Assembly (NCBI GenBank): GCA_037975125.1
Contig: CM075858.1
Location: forward strand, 71,452,542-71,516,541
Reading direction: 5' to 3'
Source of the DNA: Latrodectus hesperus
Lineage: Eukaryota > Arthropoda > Arachnida > Araneae > Theridiidae
Length of the DNA stretch: 64,000 bases
The notes beneath the pieces were generated by a model that worked only from the letters and a program-made list of their open reading frames with translations, did not search any database and was not told the origin of the DNA. Position numbers and translations under genes: made by a program. Below, piece after piece: positions 1-15,148 of this stretch (the stretch's first letter is position 1; each line of letters opens with the position of its first letter).

Positions 1-203
1 GACTTGGGAGAGTATATGATTACAATTATAGTGCGAAAAACTTATATTTAAAAATTCTTATTATTTGTTAACATATTAAACTATCAAACTTATAATCGAG
101 AAAATTTAACAAGAAATAATTAGCTAATAATAATGGAGACATTAAAAAATATAATTGCAAATTACAAATTAACTGGAAACTTAATTAGCAAATAACTGAG
201 ATG

Positions 204-1560
<1,357 letters not shown>

Positions 1561-1800
1561 GTGCTTGCTATAGCATGGGGGAACGTCACTTTTATGGTCA
1601 AGAGACAACGTGTTCGATACAAGAAACAGTCTAGGAGTATTACGTTAAGAATCTATTAAAGCTTTATATTTTCCATTACTGATATTATAGGATAAGGGTG
1701 ATGCTTGTTAGGGTGTCGACCTCGTTATTTTACTGTTTATTCAAAATAGGAGACATTTGCCTGTGCTTAGACCTTGGGCTACAAAATTGTACAACTAGAA
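1561..1800 (+). repeat. Possible degenerate tRNA-derived SINE
   Basis: This G+C-richer island starts with a tRNA-like stretch: TAGCATGGGG resembles an A box (about 1572-1581) and GTGTTCGATAC resembles a B box (about 1610-1620), with spacing close to a tRNA. The downstream part is unrecognised. There is no clear tail or target duplication, so this is a weak call. Confidence 0.3.
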
Positions 1801-1826
1801 ATTTCTTAAAATATCGTATCTTAATC

Positions 1827-1830
<4 letters not shown>

Positions 1831-1873
<43 letters not shown>
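1831..1873. repeat. (TA)n microsatellite 2
   Basis: About 43 bp of pure TA, in AT-rich surroundings. Confidence 0.95.
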
Positions 1874-1878
<5 letters not shown>

Positions 1879-2428
1879 TCAAAACAACATTCAAGATTTT
1901 AAAAAAATAAAAGTGATTTATGTAATTTTTGTTAGATTATTATATATTAAATTAGAATATTTTAAATAAAAAGTAGAAATGTGTTCTGCATTTTAAGTAT
2001 TTTTTTAAAAAAATTTTCTGCATTAGTCATTATTAGTTCAAACTTTATGTTTGATAAGCAAACTATTGTTTTAAGATTACTTGACTTTATATTTCTTTGC
2101 AATGACAAAGCAACAGTTCGATTTAAATCAGAAATTGGACTCTTATCACTAAATAAATTCTCTTTTAAGCTGATATCAGTTGGACGAATGTAAATTATTC
2201 GGGCTTCATTAATTAACGCTTTTGCTCTGGTATTAAAATCCTATTTACTAGGAATTATTCAGGTATTAAAATCTCATAAACGGATCCCTAATAAAATGTG
2301 AAAGCTTCATAGATTTGGCAACGATAAATTCTTGAATTCTATGTAAGCGTTAGAATTTCGAAGTATTTATATTTATTTATTTATTTGAAATAATGTTTAT
2401 GATATTTAAAAAAAGACTTTCAATTCAT

Positions 2429-2606
<178 letters not shown>

Positions 2607-2609
2607 GGA

Positions 2610-2790
2610 TATTTTATAGGTAACCCGTCCGATTCAAGTTTTAGAAGAAAACTTGGATATTTATTGAGTAGGCTCTGCAACTTACGTGCACGCAGAAATC
2701 TAAAGAGCATTATCAAGCCTGATGTTACTTAATAGTGACTAGTATCGAGCTTGGGATCTTCCATTCCAAAGGCAGGGTAAAAATAGCAAG
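2610..2790. repeat. G+C-richer repeat-like island, family unknown
   Basis: Base composition differs from the flanks, and GTCCGATTCAAGT near 2628 weakly resembles a Pol III B box. No second copy is seen in the window and no coding frame is seen. Confidence 0.25.
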
Positions 2791-2799
2791 ATTTGTTTT

Positions 2800-3690
2800 T
2801 GCATTTTTATTGGAAGTACACGAAAGAAGAACAAATATTCTCAATTGAGGCCACAGTAAAATAAAATTCAGAAAATCTTACGGCAGAAAAGAGTATTTTC
2901 ACAAATAAATTGCAATTTTTATTTAATAAATGTCTGTCAATTGCATTTTATCAGATGATTTTAAGTAAACTATGTTTTTTGCACAAATGCAAAGAAGTAT
3001 GTAAATGACTGCTTATTTTTCGTTATTGATGATTATGAGAGCTTCGTTCATAAATCTATTAAACTATAAGTTCTATAACCTTACTAGAAAAATTATCATT
3101 TAAAAATTCGAATATATTTCATAATTTTTTTAAAAAAATACATAACTACGTTTCCTTTTTGCTTAATAAAAATACTTGTATAAATGCAAATTAAATAAAA
3201 GTGCTTATGCTATGCAATTAAATGATTTTGCTGCCATTTAATAAACTTTCCATTGTGTTTTTATTAAAAATTTATTTTAATTTAATTTATTAATAAAGTA
3301 AAAACATTAATTTGTACGAAGCTCACCAAAATTATTTTTGAAATCATTTAGAAAATTGCATCTATTATAATTATTTATCTCATTTTTCATTCTGATATTT
3401 CCTAAAATTAAATTATTTGTTTCAAAATATTTTTTGAGTAAATAAATCTATCAATATTATAAACATCATTCTCATTTGGTTCTTTTCTTCTATTATTTTT
3501 GAATAGTTCATTAACCAACAATATATTTACTAATAAACTTATTAAAAATAAAATTAATATTAATCTGTATCTGTAAATTAATTACAAATAGGAATATTTA
3601 TCCTGAAAGGTATTTGTAAATGAATATTCACTTAAAAATTTACCAATTTATACTGAAAGCAAAAATGACGAAAATGAAATATTGTATCCC
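2800..3690. other. AT-rich unannotated stretch
   Basis: Nothing recognisable on either strand apart from short homopolymer runs. Confidence 0.6.
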
Positions 3691-3699
3691 ATAATTCCT

Positions 3700-4120
3700 T
3701 TTACTATTGCTAGTCCAGAAGAAACAGGAGAAAAATAATCAATCATCGGCAAAATCTTTGTAAAATAAATAACACTCAAAAGGCTGCAGATTATGTCGCC
3801 AATCACGAAAGGTTGGCTAAAACAAACATCACCTTTTCATTTCTGGCAGTAAGAGAGAAAGAAAGTTGGAGAAAATTCTTCCTACTTTGTTTGGATGGAT
3901 ATTGGGTGGATACTTTTCACAAGCTGATGTTCTGCTGTTATCTCATCATATGGAAGTTGTGGGTTACCAGAAGATTTTGGCGAAGCTTTATTGCTTCCTC
4001 TCTACCCCCTGAATCCTAACGGTCGATGATCGGATGACAACAGTTGGAATGTTCGAATTCCAACTTCCTGCTGGGCATGCATTAGATGATGATCCAAATG
4101 GACAATAGCACGCAAATATT
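3700..4120. other. Less AT-rich island with a 68-codon orphan frame
   Basis: A plus-strand frame at 3813-4019 encodes a Trp- and Phe-rich peptide with no family resemblance that I can recognise. The frame has no obvious splice sites, and neither strand shows a transposon motif. It may be a remnant of an unidentified repeat. The composition shift is real, but the identity is unknown. Confidence 0.25.
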
Positions 4121-4171
4121 CTTTTCACTAATCTTCTAAGAAATCATAAATATTCGAAATATTTTCGAAGA

Positions 4172-4925
4172 AGTAAATGGTTCTCACGATGTTCATGATA
4201 GATCATAATGAATATTTTTGCGTACAACTAGCTGAAATGATTAGTGCACAAAATATTTAAAACATAATTATGCTGCGACAAGAAGTTCTTAGTATTGTTC
4301 GTCTTATGTTTAATTTAATATCTTTTGTTTAAATAATTACAATAATGTTTGATTAAGAACGTAATCATTTTAGTTTTCAAAGATCATTTTTAAAAATCAC
4401 ATTTACAAATAAAGAAAAATTCATGCAGAATGCTTCATCAATCTGCAAGGATAATTATCTGCATATGTAATAAAAAAGTTATTTAAAAATCAACGCATAA
4501 TTTATTTTAATAATATTTTGTGTATAGCAATTTTTTTATCGTAAGTTTATGAATGCGTTGTTTTAACATTTAAAATTTTCCTATAAAATAAATGGTGCTC
4601 ATGAAATTAACAAAAAAGTTTTAATTATTTTGTGCACATCAAGTCAGAAAAGTTTGTGCACTAAATGTTTAGTGTACAATAATACTGCAGTGTGTGAAGC
4701 TTTTAGTGTTTATTTTATGAATTGCAATAATCTTTGTTTAATTTAAATAATATCCATTGTTTTTGCTTTAGTATCATCTTTTTTCAATTCTTGAGGATAA
4801 TTTTCTGGATTAACACATGAGCAAGTAAAGAAAAATATTAATTCTCAGTGCTTTATCAACTTTGATGATAATTTTCAGAGTTCTTATATCAGAATATAGA
4901 AAGTTTTAAATTAATAATATTAGTA
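4172..4925. repeat. Diverged tandem duplication, period ~415 bp
   Basis: Two direct copies, about 4172-4505 and 4587-4925, align through several anchors in the same order. The anchors are TAAATGGTTCTCA / TAAATGGTGCTCA, a GTGCACAAAATATTTA-like block, GAAGTTCTTAG / GAAGCTTTTAG, and AAATAAAGAAAAATTC / AAGTAAAGAAAAATAT followed by GCTTCATCAA / GCTTTATCAA. A third partial match begins at 5782 (TAAATGGCTCTCAT followed by AATATTTTTG). The many substitutions and indels imply an old event. Confidence 0.7.
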
Positions 4926-4929
4926 ATTA

Positions 4930-6099
<1,170 letters not shown>

Positions 6100-6282
6100 T
6101 CCATGTTTTTAGTAATTTGATATGTTGTGCGTCGAGAAACACATTATTTAAATAAAACTCAAATTGAATGTCCTTTTTTATTATAATCAATTCGTTGTGG
6201 ACTTTAAAGTTTCATTGAATATGAATTGAAATAACTCAGATGAAAGAAAACGAATCTAAGCTGCCGCTGACCGATTTTCGCG

Positions 6283-6306
6283 AAGTTAGGAAGATTTTCC
6301 TAACTT
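6283..6306. repeat. Short perfect hairpin
   Basis: AAGTTAGGAA, a GATT loop, then its exact reverse complement TTCCTAACTT. It sits in a slightly G+C-richer patch (6240-6480) that has no coding frame. Confidence 0.85.
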
Positions 6307-7109
6307 GTCAATAATCAGTTTGTCAGAGATTTCAGTCAAAAGTAGGCCCGGAGCAAAACAGAACTTCGTTCACAAAATCCTCCAAAAAGAAGATTCCATT
6401 TTCTCCTTTTGTCACAAATTCCTTTTCGTGTAGCAATTGGATATAGTAAAATTGTCCTTTAAGCTTTGCTTCTGCGAAAGAAATATTACTATTTTATACA
6501 ACTGAATGTTTTTAATATAAAAAGCAACTATTCTTTTACATGTAAAACGATTCAGTTTATTATGTTTCATTTTTTAAAAATAGTTCTAATCTAAAGTTTT
6601 AAATACTCTGCGCCATAGGTAGGTTTCATTTCTTATTCTTAAGAAATAATTTTTCTTGCAGAGGTTAACTGAGTCGTGAATTACAGTTTGAACCATATCA
6701 AGCATTGTATCACGAAACTAAGCTGCTAACTATTGAATTAAAAACCAGAAGCTTAGTCTATTCATCTGCAAATTTAGCAAGTAAAAAGGAATACGTGTTA
6801 TTTTTGAATGACATACATCTAAATCTACAGCAATACAGGACATAATATTATACTCTTGATTTCTTTTTCTTTCAACTATAAATTGAAATGATGCAATCAC
6901 CGAGAACAGGTATGTGCCATTGTTCTTCAATTCCACTTACAATTTGTTTCAGTTCCTAGATGGAAAACCCATCAGTTGTTATAAGGGAGGCCAGAACACT
7001 TACTACCAATTCAGCTATCAGTTTCGCTCACATAAATCAGCCGTAGGTTATCTTTAAATGGTGTGTTTTTTAATTCAAAGTCAATAAAGATTTTTTAACA
7101 ACGGCAGAT

Positions 7110-7363
7110 ACTGGATGATTAATTCTTCACCACAACAAGGCCGAAAACGACTACTCATTTATCGTTACCTAGTGGGCACCTGTGATTCAAGTCACGGAGG
7201 CAAGCTGCATTACCCACGTCATATCATCACAAACCCGTTCATAGGAAGGTCCACATTCATGCATCATCTCCAAAAAAGACACAGATAGAAAGAAACATCC
7301 ATGTTTGAACCCAGGACTATCGGCCTAAGAGCCAAGAACCACTCAGCCATCAGCCGGCCCAGG
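7110..7363 (-). repeat. tRNA-derived SINE, family B, copy 1
   Basis: Read on the minus strand, the right end begins with a tRNA head. The A box TGGCTGAGTGGTT (complement at 7337-7349) matches Ser/Leu-type tRNAs, and the B box CCTGGGTTCAAAC is the complement of 7303-7315. The body matches the copy at 34470-34727 along its length, including blocks around GTGGGCACCTGTGA, AATCACGGAG and CACAACAAGGCC on the plus strand. This implies a Pol III-transcribed, LINE-mobilised element. The reading frame at 7264-7464 is a SINE translation. Confidence 0.82.
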
Positions 7364-7482
7364 CCAATTAAGATCTCAGTACAATATATCTGATTTGATG
7401 CCGTATTAATTATGCACTTATAATTCCAAAGATGATTTTTATTTCCTTTATTGTTCAATTCCATCTTCGGTTTGCCTTGTTC

Positions 7483-7545
7483 TACAGATGCTGGCTTTCA
7501 TTTCAGCAGACTTAAGAACTGCTGAAATGAAAGCCAGAACTTGTA
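7483..7545 (+). ncRNA. 63-nt near-perfect hairpin, candidate small-RNA precursor
   Basis: Two 19-nt arms (7491-7509 and 7519-7537) are exact reverse complements around a 9-nt loop. Pairing resumes outside them (TACA at 7483-7486 with TGTA at 7542-7545), with a G:U and two mismatches between. The total is about 27 paired positions in 63 nt, a size typical of animal pre-miRNA. Both strands fold, so orientation is unknown. Alternative explanation: a recent short inverted duplication or a foldback remnant next to the SINE. Confidence 0.4.
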
Positions 7546-7599
7546 CCAGTTCAGTATACCAGTTCCAGTTCAATCAGTCTGTGTAAAAGGAATGCATAC

Positions 7600-10005
7600 C
7601 AATTTTTAACAATATGTTTTTCCTTTGAGCAATACCATATCATAATGCACCATTTCTGTTTGTGCTGTGCCAAACACTGTGTTGTTAATCTTAATTATTT
7701 CAATAAGAAAAAAATTCAATTTTTTAAATAGAAAATTTAACTACATTCATATGGATTAGTCATTTGGATAGCTTTGTTGACTATATTCAATAGAAATTAA
7801 AAATATCCATATGATATTCTAATATTTTTTATAAAATCGCTTAAAATATCGGCTTATAATTCTATTAAAACACATGATGCACCCTGTTCATTTAACATTC
7901 ATTCTAATAAGGAATATCTTGAAATGAAAATATTTGAAACAATGATATAGCAAAATTTAAGGAACGATTAGTTATTCAGTTTTTATCAAATGAAAGTACA
8001 AATAATAAACTGAAAAATGAGTATTTAAATAATTTTTCTGTAAATAACATTTTTCGCTTGATTCGAAATAGATCTACGATAATCCCACAAAAAAATTGGA
8101 AAGTTTACTCAGATGAAAATGTTAAAAAAGTATCATTATTTTATCACAAATTATCAAATAAAAAATACATAATATTACTTTTTCGAAAATCATAATTTTT
8201 TTGATAAGATATTATTTTTTTTCGTAAAACATCCCTTAAATCTCTTGATATAGATTATTTCATCAAATTTAATGAAATAATGAATCGAATGATAATATAA
8301 TCTTTGAGATCTATTAAGTATATATCATGAAAAATATATATAAGTGTGAATTCTGGTCTTAGTAAGTCAGAATATATTATTCTGAAGCAATTAAATTTAT
8401 GTGCTACATTAGTGCATTTCATTTCATATACCCCATTATTATAATCCGTTTTCCCTTTTTTATGTCATTTAATGTAATTTCTGCTCATTTTTTTCCTTAT
8501 GATGAATCAGCTATCAATTCAATAAATATTTACTTAAAAACAAAAATCTAAATGCTTACAAAGTAATGCAACATTAACAATAATGGATTTTTAGAAAATA
8601 TTTGGTTTTAGTTAATTTACACTACAATATAATTTCATTCTTGAGCAGCAGAATATTTGGCTTCCTTTAATTCCGCCATTAAAACTACATTGAGTAAACA
8701 AAAATAACATATTTTGAAGTTATTAAAGTCTCTTAAAAATGATTTTTTCAAAAGATAAACACTTGAATATCTCTAAGGTTATTAACAACATTCTCAGAAA
8801 TGTTAAAAAAATGAATCAGGACATCAGAAATTATGAAAATATTTTCATAAAATTTTATTTTTAATAATAAAAGTTCTATACTTTAACTCATAAAATATCA
8901 CTTAACAGAAAAATAAATATTTTGAAACTTGTCTTTGAGCAAACAAGATTTTGGTTAAAATGTGTGTATTAATTTCTGGAAAAATCAATAAATCCTTTCA
9001 CGTAAATAATTTCTCAGAAAAGCAATATAAAAAATAAACTTTAATTTCTATAAACAAGTTGGTTTAAAGGTTCTAATTAAATCCTAATAAAGAAGTCTCG
9101 ACATTAAATTATTGAAGCTATTCATTTTTTACTTAAAATTTAGGTTAATGTAAACACCATATTTTCCATTCTTATTTTGAGCGAATGTAAACAGTAAATT
9201 TTAAGAACTTCAGTAAACAGGCATCTCAAACTCAAAGAAAATGCTGCAATCCATCCGATTTTGCATTAAAAATGACACCATGTTTCTCTTGTACAAAACA
9301 AAAACTTCAATCTTATTTTATCAACAAGTTTAAAAATTTAATTTTCATAAAAATTAATAAGTTGTGAAACAACTCACAATGATTTCATCATAAGATAATG
9401 TTTCTCAAGGTACCTAATTCAATCTCAGTCATTTTTAAGCAAAAAGTGATGTTTTGTGTCATCTTTTTATCTGAAATTTGAGAAATTTCCGTTTCTTTTC
9501 TCTTGCAACACAAAAATATTGCCTATTACTTTTGAAAAAACTTAGGAGGAAAAAAGTCACCACTTAAATTATTTACAGCAGCACTTAGAAGGCCGTAAAA
9601 TGCTTTAATTAAGTTATTAAATATTTTATAGATGAATTGAACGTAATTTAAAATATACGAAAATCTTCTGAAGATGAAAGACATTCAAATACATATTTTA
9701 AGCATCATTCTTTAAATTATACGTTACCCATTTTTGAAAAATTTATTAATGTTTCTGATTATTTTCATGACATTTATCTATTTTCCAAAAATAAAATAGC
9801 CCAGTCAGGGTTTATTTTACGTTATTCACAACACTGTTTAATAAGCTAGTTTTAGAATTCGATTTTACAGACAAACGTTCATCTTTGAAATTGCTATATC
9901 GTCTAAAATGTTTTTCTTGTAAACTTCAGTCATTATCTTAACTGGTTCTGCATCTATTTTTGTCAAACTATAGCGAAATTTTATGTCAAATCATATTTTG
10001 TTTTT
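7600..10005. other. AT-rich unannotated stretch
   Basis: No convincing frame, RNA gene or repeat family is seen on either strand over about 2.4 kb. Confidence 0.6.
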
Positions 10006-10009
10006 AACT

Positions 10010-10465
10010 TTGTAGCATTTCAACGGCAAATAAAAACAGCTCTTCACGCAAGTTCAAAATTAGAAAAAGGAAATCGTCTACTTCGCTTAGAATGCTTATA
10101 AACATTAACCAGACATTAAAAAATCATTTGCACTTTTATTTCTTAACTTCAAGACGTTGCCATTATGTAAAAAATAACTCTTAGTTTTTCATGAGCTTTT
10201 ATATGGAGTTAAAAAAATTCAAAAGCAAATAAAACAGTTCTTAAAGCAAGTACAAAGTTAGAAAGATAAAATTGCCTGATTTAATACGAATACGCATAAT
10301 AAAATTCGAATACGCAATTAACGTTTTCTAAGCAAAGCAGGCAAACTGCTTAGAAATGTTACTTAACAATTAAAAACAATCGTTTGCAGTTTTATTTTTT
10401 AACTTCACGCCATTGCCATTACGTAAAAAATAATTCTTAGTTTCTTACGAGCTGCTATTTGGACT
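10010..10465. repeat. Tandem duplication, ~200-255 bp units
   Basis: Copy 1 (about 10010-10210) and copy 2 (about 10211-10465) share GCAAATAAAAACAGCTCTT / GCAAATAAAACAGTTCTTA near the left. At the right they share TTAACTTC, then GTTGCCATTATGTAAAAAAT / ATTGCCATTACGTAAAAAAT, then TCTTAGTTT. Copy 2 is longer by about 57 bp, which includes a doubled CGAATACGCA motif and a 9-bp hairpin (10326-10334 with 10347-10355). The duplication is moderately diverged. Confidence 0.85.
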
Positions 10466-10469
10466 ATAG

Positions 10470-11480
10470 GAAAATAATTAAGATTAATCAAATAACTTAT
10501 TATTTTATCAACGTATAATTTAATTTCACAATTATTTTTAAAGAATTGAAATTCATTGGTTTTAGGTTTTGTAATTAAAAATGCACTAAATTCAGTCATC
10601 CTGAAAGAAATTTCGAACTCTATTCTAATGTCGCCTGTTCAGATATTTACATTTAAACAAGGAAGAAATTTCCATTTAGATGACAATTGAATCATCCGTT
10701 GAAACAGCTTTTCTCGCTTCAGGCAATCAGTTTGTTGCAGCGTGTTTCCTTCTAAATCCCATTTGTAATTAAGCGAGTAAATATTATCGAATTTAGTTCT
10801 GAACTTTAATCTTCTTACATGTAGCCTTTGTTTTTATTTTTAAATGTTTTATTTACTTACATTTTAATTTAATTTCCAGTATTCATTAGTATTTGTATTT
10901 ATTGAAACGAATATGTGGAGTTATTTGTATTTGATTTAAAACACTAAAATAAGGAACAGTATTCTTAAAAGTAATAACATTATTTTAAATCAATTACCAC
11001 CATTTCTAAGCTATCTATAAGCTGTTTAAAGTTATTTCACAGAAAATACTTTATATTAATTTGATAAAAAATATTTAGTGCAAACATACTTGCTTAAAAA
11101 ACTTCGAAAATTGCTGCACAAACGTAGTGATGTAAAAATTTTAAAATACAAATTTGACAAATTCGGATAATATTGAATACTTTTAATAGTTGATTAATCA
11201 ACTATCATTTTGATGCAAAGATGATAAAATGTATTATATAATACAGTGTCCATGTCTTTTAAGATTGATTCAACATTTAGAAGCAACTCAAATGAAGCAA
11301 CATTAAATTTCCGTGCAATTTTAATTTTTAAGTATTTTTGCAAATCGGAAAACAAGTAGCTTCCATGCAGAATGTTACATACACTACAAAGTGGGGAAGA
11401 TCACTTTACACGTACAATTTTAAAATAATACAATCCTACTAACCGAGAAATTGTGGTATTCACTATCAAGAGTTTTGATC
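10470..11480. other. AT-rich unannotated stretch
   Basis: Nothing recognisable on either strand. Confidence 0.55.
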
Positions 11481-11484
11481 TTGA

Positions 11485-11715
11485 TAACATAGACGGTTAA
11501 GGCGTCGTTCTGACTATCGGAAGGTTCGAATTCCGGTTTACTAGAAGATCCTTTGTGCTCCCTAAAGTTTACTTGACACATTTAATATGTTGTTGTCGGG
11601 GACACATCTGGGGGTGATGTGTCAAATATTTGAGGACCTTCTATCTGATTGCTGGCTTCTAAATTACAAAGAATCCCACTGGGTGCTTCAACTAATTGGT
11701 AGAATCCAATTTTGA
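11485..11715 (+). repeat. tRNA-derived SINE-like element
   Basis: The head has an A-box-like ACGGTTAAGGC (11492-11502), a tRNA-like central part and a clear B box AGGTTCGAATTCC (11522-11534). The same head arrangement (TATCGGAAGGT before the B box) recurs in inverted form near 29950-30020. The body contains an inverted repeat, TTGACACAT at 11573-11581 with ATGTGTCAA at 11617-11625. No 3' tail is recognised. Confidence 0.65.
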
Positions 11716-11988
11716 GTTAGGTACAAGGAAGTATTTGGCAGCAAAATCAACATTCGAGAGTTTATCCATCGATATGCAAAGAAAATAGTAGGCCTCTTAA
11801 AATTTGAAAAAAAGATTTTATAAATTTTGAAGAATTACAGAAAGGTATCGTAGATGAAACATTTAACCTAATAAATGAGATAACATGGATGTCAACAAGA
11901 AAAATGAATACTTGTGTCATATAAACACTTATTTCAGAAGCAATTGCATAAAATTTATGTAAAAAAGTAAATTTGAAACGATAATTGA

Positions 11989-12024
11989 AATGCTTCATGC
12001 ATGATGAAAAATGCATGAAGCATT
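11989..12024. repeat. 14-bp perfect inverted repeat
   Basis: AATGCTTCATGCAT at 11989-12002 and its exact complement at 12011-12024 flank an 8-nt loop. A third GAATGAAGCATTC-like piece follows at about 12033, which suggests local copying. Confidence 0.85.
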
Positions 12025-12173
12025 AGGAAAAATGAATGAAGCATTCGTGTAAAATTTTGATTCTATCGGGGGATGTTTATCTCAAATATTTATGCGAATG
12101 AAAATGACATGGTGAGACTTTAGTGAGAAAAGCTGGTATTTAACTATATTTTCTATAATTTCATAAAAAATAC

Positions 12174-12176
<3 letters not shown>

Positions 12177-12211
<35 letters not shown>
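12177..12211. repeat. (TA)n microsatellite 5
   Basis: About 35 bp of TA. Confidence 0.93.
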
Positions 12212-12214
<3 letters not shown>

Positions 12215-12219
12215 AATAC

Positions 12220-13815
12220 TGTATTGTATTTTCTTCTAATATAGAACAATCAACATTCGGCCAAAAATTCAAGCATTTAGGAATAAAAAACTGTAAACTA
12301 ACGATTATTAGCGAACACTGTCTCCCTTTTCTCGGTTACCGGCAATATCTAAATTAAAAAATACTTCAACCCTTTTGAAGGAATTTTATTATTCCACTTG
12401 TAATAAGTATGTCTATGTTGCCTACCGTGTATATAACCTGTACAAATACATATTTGTAATGATTTATTTTATAGTTTTTGTAGTATCTGCGATAACTGAG
12501 CCTGACATTTCCACGAATATATATAATCAAGAGTACTGTATAATATTACTAGTTTACTATATGTATGATAAACGAGAACAGCTTGTACCAATTCTTTTCA
12601 ATCAACAATCAATAGTGATTTTTTGTACATTGTTTTACAGTAGATTATCCATTTTATTAGCTAGTTTTTGATAATTTAATGATTGTATAGATTATCATAC
12701 AACATTTATTATCATACAATATTTTGAATCAAGCTAAGAAATTATATTTTTCTTATCATGAAATCATAATGAGTTCTGGATCAAAGATTCCAATAGTAAT
12801 TTAATGCAAGAATAGCAGTTAATTAACAATTTTAAGATAACAATTGCTTCTAATATTTAACAATAAGTCACCTCATAAAAAATGATTTACAACTTAACTA
12901 AAGCATGCTGAAAGAATGTTAATCACTGAGCTATAAAACAACTTTCTAAAATTTTAAGAAATTTTATATAGCTTATTATGTAAAATATAACGATCTAAAA
13001 ATGCCTTCTAGTATACAATTAGGATTTTGAGTAGTGAATTTTAAACTCAGCTAATATGACTAAGTTTAAACTGACTTCACTAGAAAAAATATTAATTTTA
13101 TAATTAAAATTATAAAAAATAATATATAATTAGATATGTATTAATTTTTTTTCTGTGAAGAAGCAAACATATTTTTATGGATTTTAATATGAAATAGATT
13201 CCCAGTACTATCCAATTTTACATTATTAATTATCTATATCTTAAATTTTGCGTCTTGTCATAAAATAACTTCTATAAATTTATGGCGTTGAGTACGAATA
13301 TTTTTGATACAAAATATTAGATTTTCCTCTTGAAAGAAATTAAACATTCAAAAGTATTTGTTATAACAGAATATCTTCGACCAAAATGCTTCTATTTATA
13401 GTTATTTTAGAAAAGTATAATTAAATTTAGAAATAAAAAGTCTCAATTTTAATTATTTATAGAGTACTTTTAATTAATAAATTACTTTTGATTTTATATA
13501 CCTTTCAATATTATGTAAAAATATGGATTAATTAGTATAAATAGTAAATAACTCGTAATATATTACTTAAATGGTATTTAAAATAAGTTTAATATATATT
13601 ATAATACTATAATCATAAGAAAAAAATATAATGCATAGTTATATTAATTATTTAGGATTTATGAATTTTTAAAATATTTATACTGTATTATAAAATTTAT
13701 AGATTAATACAATTTCCTACTAAAAATAAAATACATTTGTATTACTATAACTACTTTAAACCTATTAGTTGTTTAGTAAAAAAATTAAAATATAGGAGTT
13801 TATGAAAGACTTAAA
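12220..13815. other. AT-rich unannotated stretch
   Basis: The longest frame (12375-12671, plus, 98 codons) is hydrophobic, rich in Tyr, Ile and Val, and has no recognisable family. In DNA this AT-rich it is most simply chance. Nothing else is seen. Confidence 0.5.
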
Positions 13816-13816
13816 A

Positions 13817-13819
<3 letters not shown>

Positions 13820-13887
<68 letters not shown>
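13820..13887. repeat. (TA)n microsatellite 6
   Basis: About 68 bp of pure TA. Confidence 0.96.
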
Positions 13888-13892
<5 letters not shown>

Positions 13893-14339
13893 CACAGCAA
13901 TTATTATAGTTGAAACCCATATTTATTAGCTTTATTTTAAGAAATGTTTGTTTTATTTTTAAGAAATAAAATATTTAATATCCCTTATATATATTTTATT
14001 AACTTATATTTTATTATATCAAATATTATTTAATGCATAAAATGACATTCAACTCGAAATTGTATTTATTTCTATCAAAAAAAATTTATGTCAAAAATAA
14101 AATAAGAAAGAAAAATAGAAATACATATTTTAAATATTTTGCGATACTTATAACTTTCAAATGGAATTTCCGAAAAAAAAATTCTTATAATAAAAAAAAT
14201 TTATCAATAATATTTATTAAAAATGAGTTACTTTATATTATTTTCAGCCGGAAATAAGTTTGCAATTCTAAAAAGCTTCATTTATTAATATTTGTTAATA
14301 ACATATTAAATGGCAAAAAAAGTGTCGATTAAATCAGAA

Positions 14340-14760
14340 AACTTTAAGTTTATGGGTAAACAATAGTGCTGCCAAACAATACGGATCGAGAGAATTTTTT
14401 TTTGCGGTAGTCATCTCTATTATACCCATAGACATAAGTGGGCCAAAAGTCTCTCTCACTCAGTAACAGACGCAAAAGGATATTATTCAGCATTTGGGAA
14501 GTGAAATTGGTGCGATTAATTATTTGGTGTAAGGAAAGCCTTAAATCGGAAATCAACTAATTACCAGACAACTAAAGAATTAACTAAATCAAATCGTCTG
14601 AAAAATTATTAAAGTTGGAGGTCAAATTCCGGTACATGCAATATTCTTAACGTTGTTTAATAAAAATAGCCAAAATTCGCCATTGTGACCGCATACCTTT
14701 ATTTTGCCAAAGCTAGACGCATTTATTGAATATTTTTGAAAAACAAATTCCATATATTGC
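14340..14760. other. Moderately G+C-richer unique island
   Basis: The composition rises above the flanks but there is no repeat match within the window. The minus-strand 68-codon frame (14350-14556) has no recognised domain. It could be an unidentified repeat or conserved non-coding DNA. Confidence 0.25.
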
Positions 14761-14893
14761 TTTCAAATTAACAAATGTGGATGGTAAACCAACTATTATA
14801 ATTCCTCGGGCAATGAAAGATTTTCGTTAATTCTAGATTTTAATCAATGGGTTATTTTGTGAAAAGTTTACTTTCAAGCAATTATTTTCATCT

Positions 14894-14952
14894 AGCCTAA
14901 AGCCTTCAAAAATAATTGAATTTTTCAAAAAATAATGGAAAAGCTTTAGGCT
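14894..14952. repeat. 10-bp inverted repeat with 39-nt spacer
   Basis: AGCCTAAAGC (14894-14903) and its complement GCTTTAGGCT (14943-14952). Confidence 0.8.
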
Positions 14953-15148
14953 GTGTTTTCAGCAATATGCTCTGTTGAATGCTTAAAAGGATATAAATAT
15001 TATTTTTAATTATTATTAGACAAAGAGAATGAAATAGGGCTGGAAATGTCAAATTAGAGAAAAAAGAATGTTTTTTAAACACAAACTCTAGTACAATGCA
15101 TAAAAGATAATACCAAAAAATTTTTATTATTTGTCATCTAACAAAAAT

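Noticed and set aside
12375..12671. 98-codon hydrophobic frame
   Set aside because: Its composition follows the AT-rich background and no family is recognisable.
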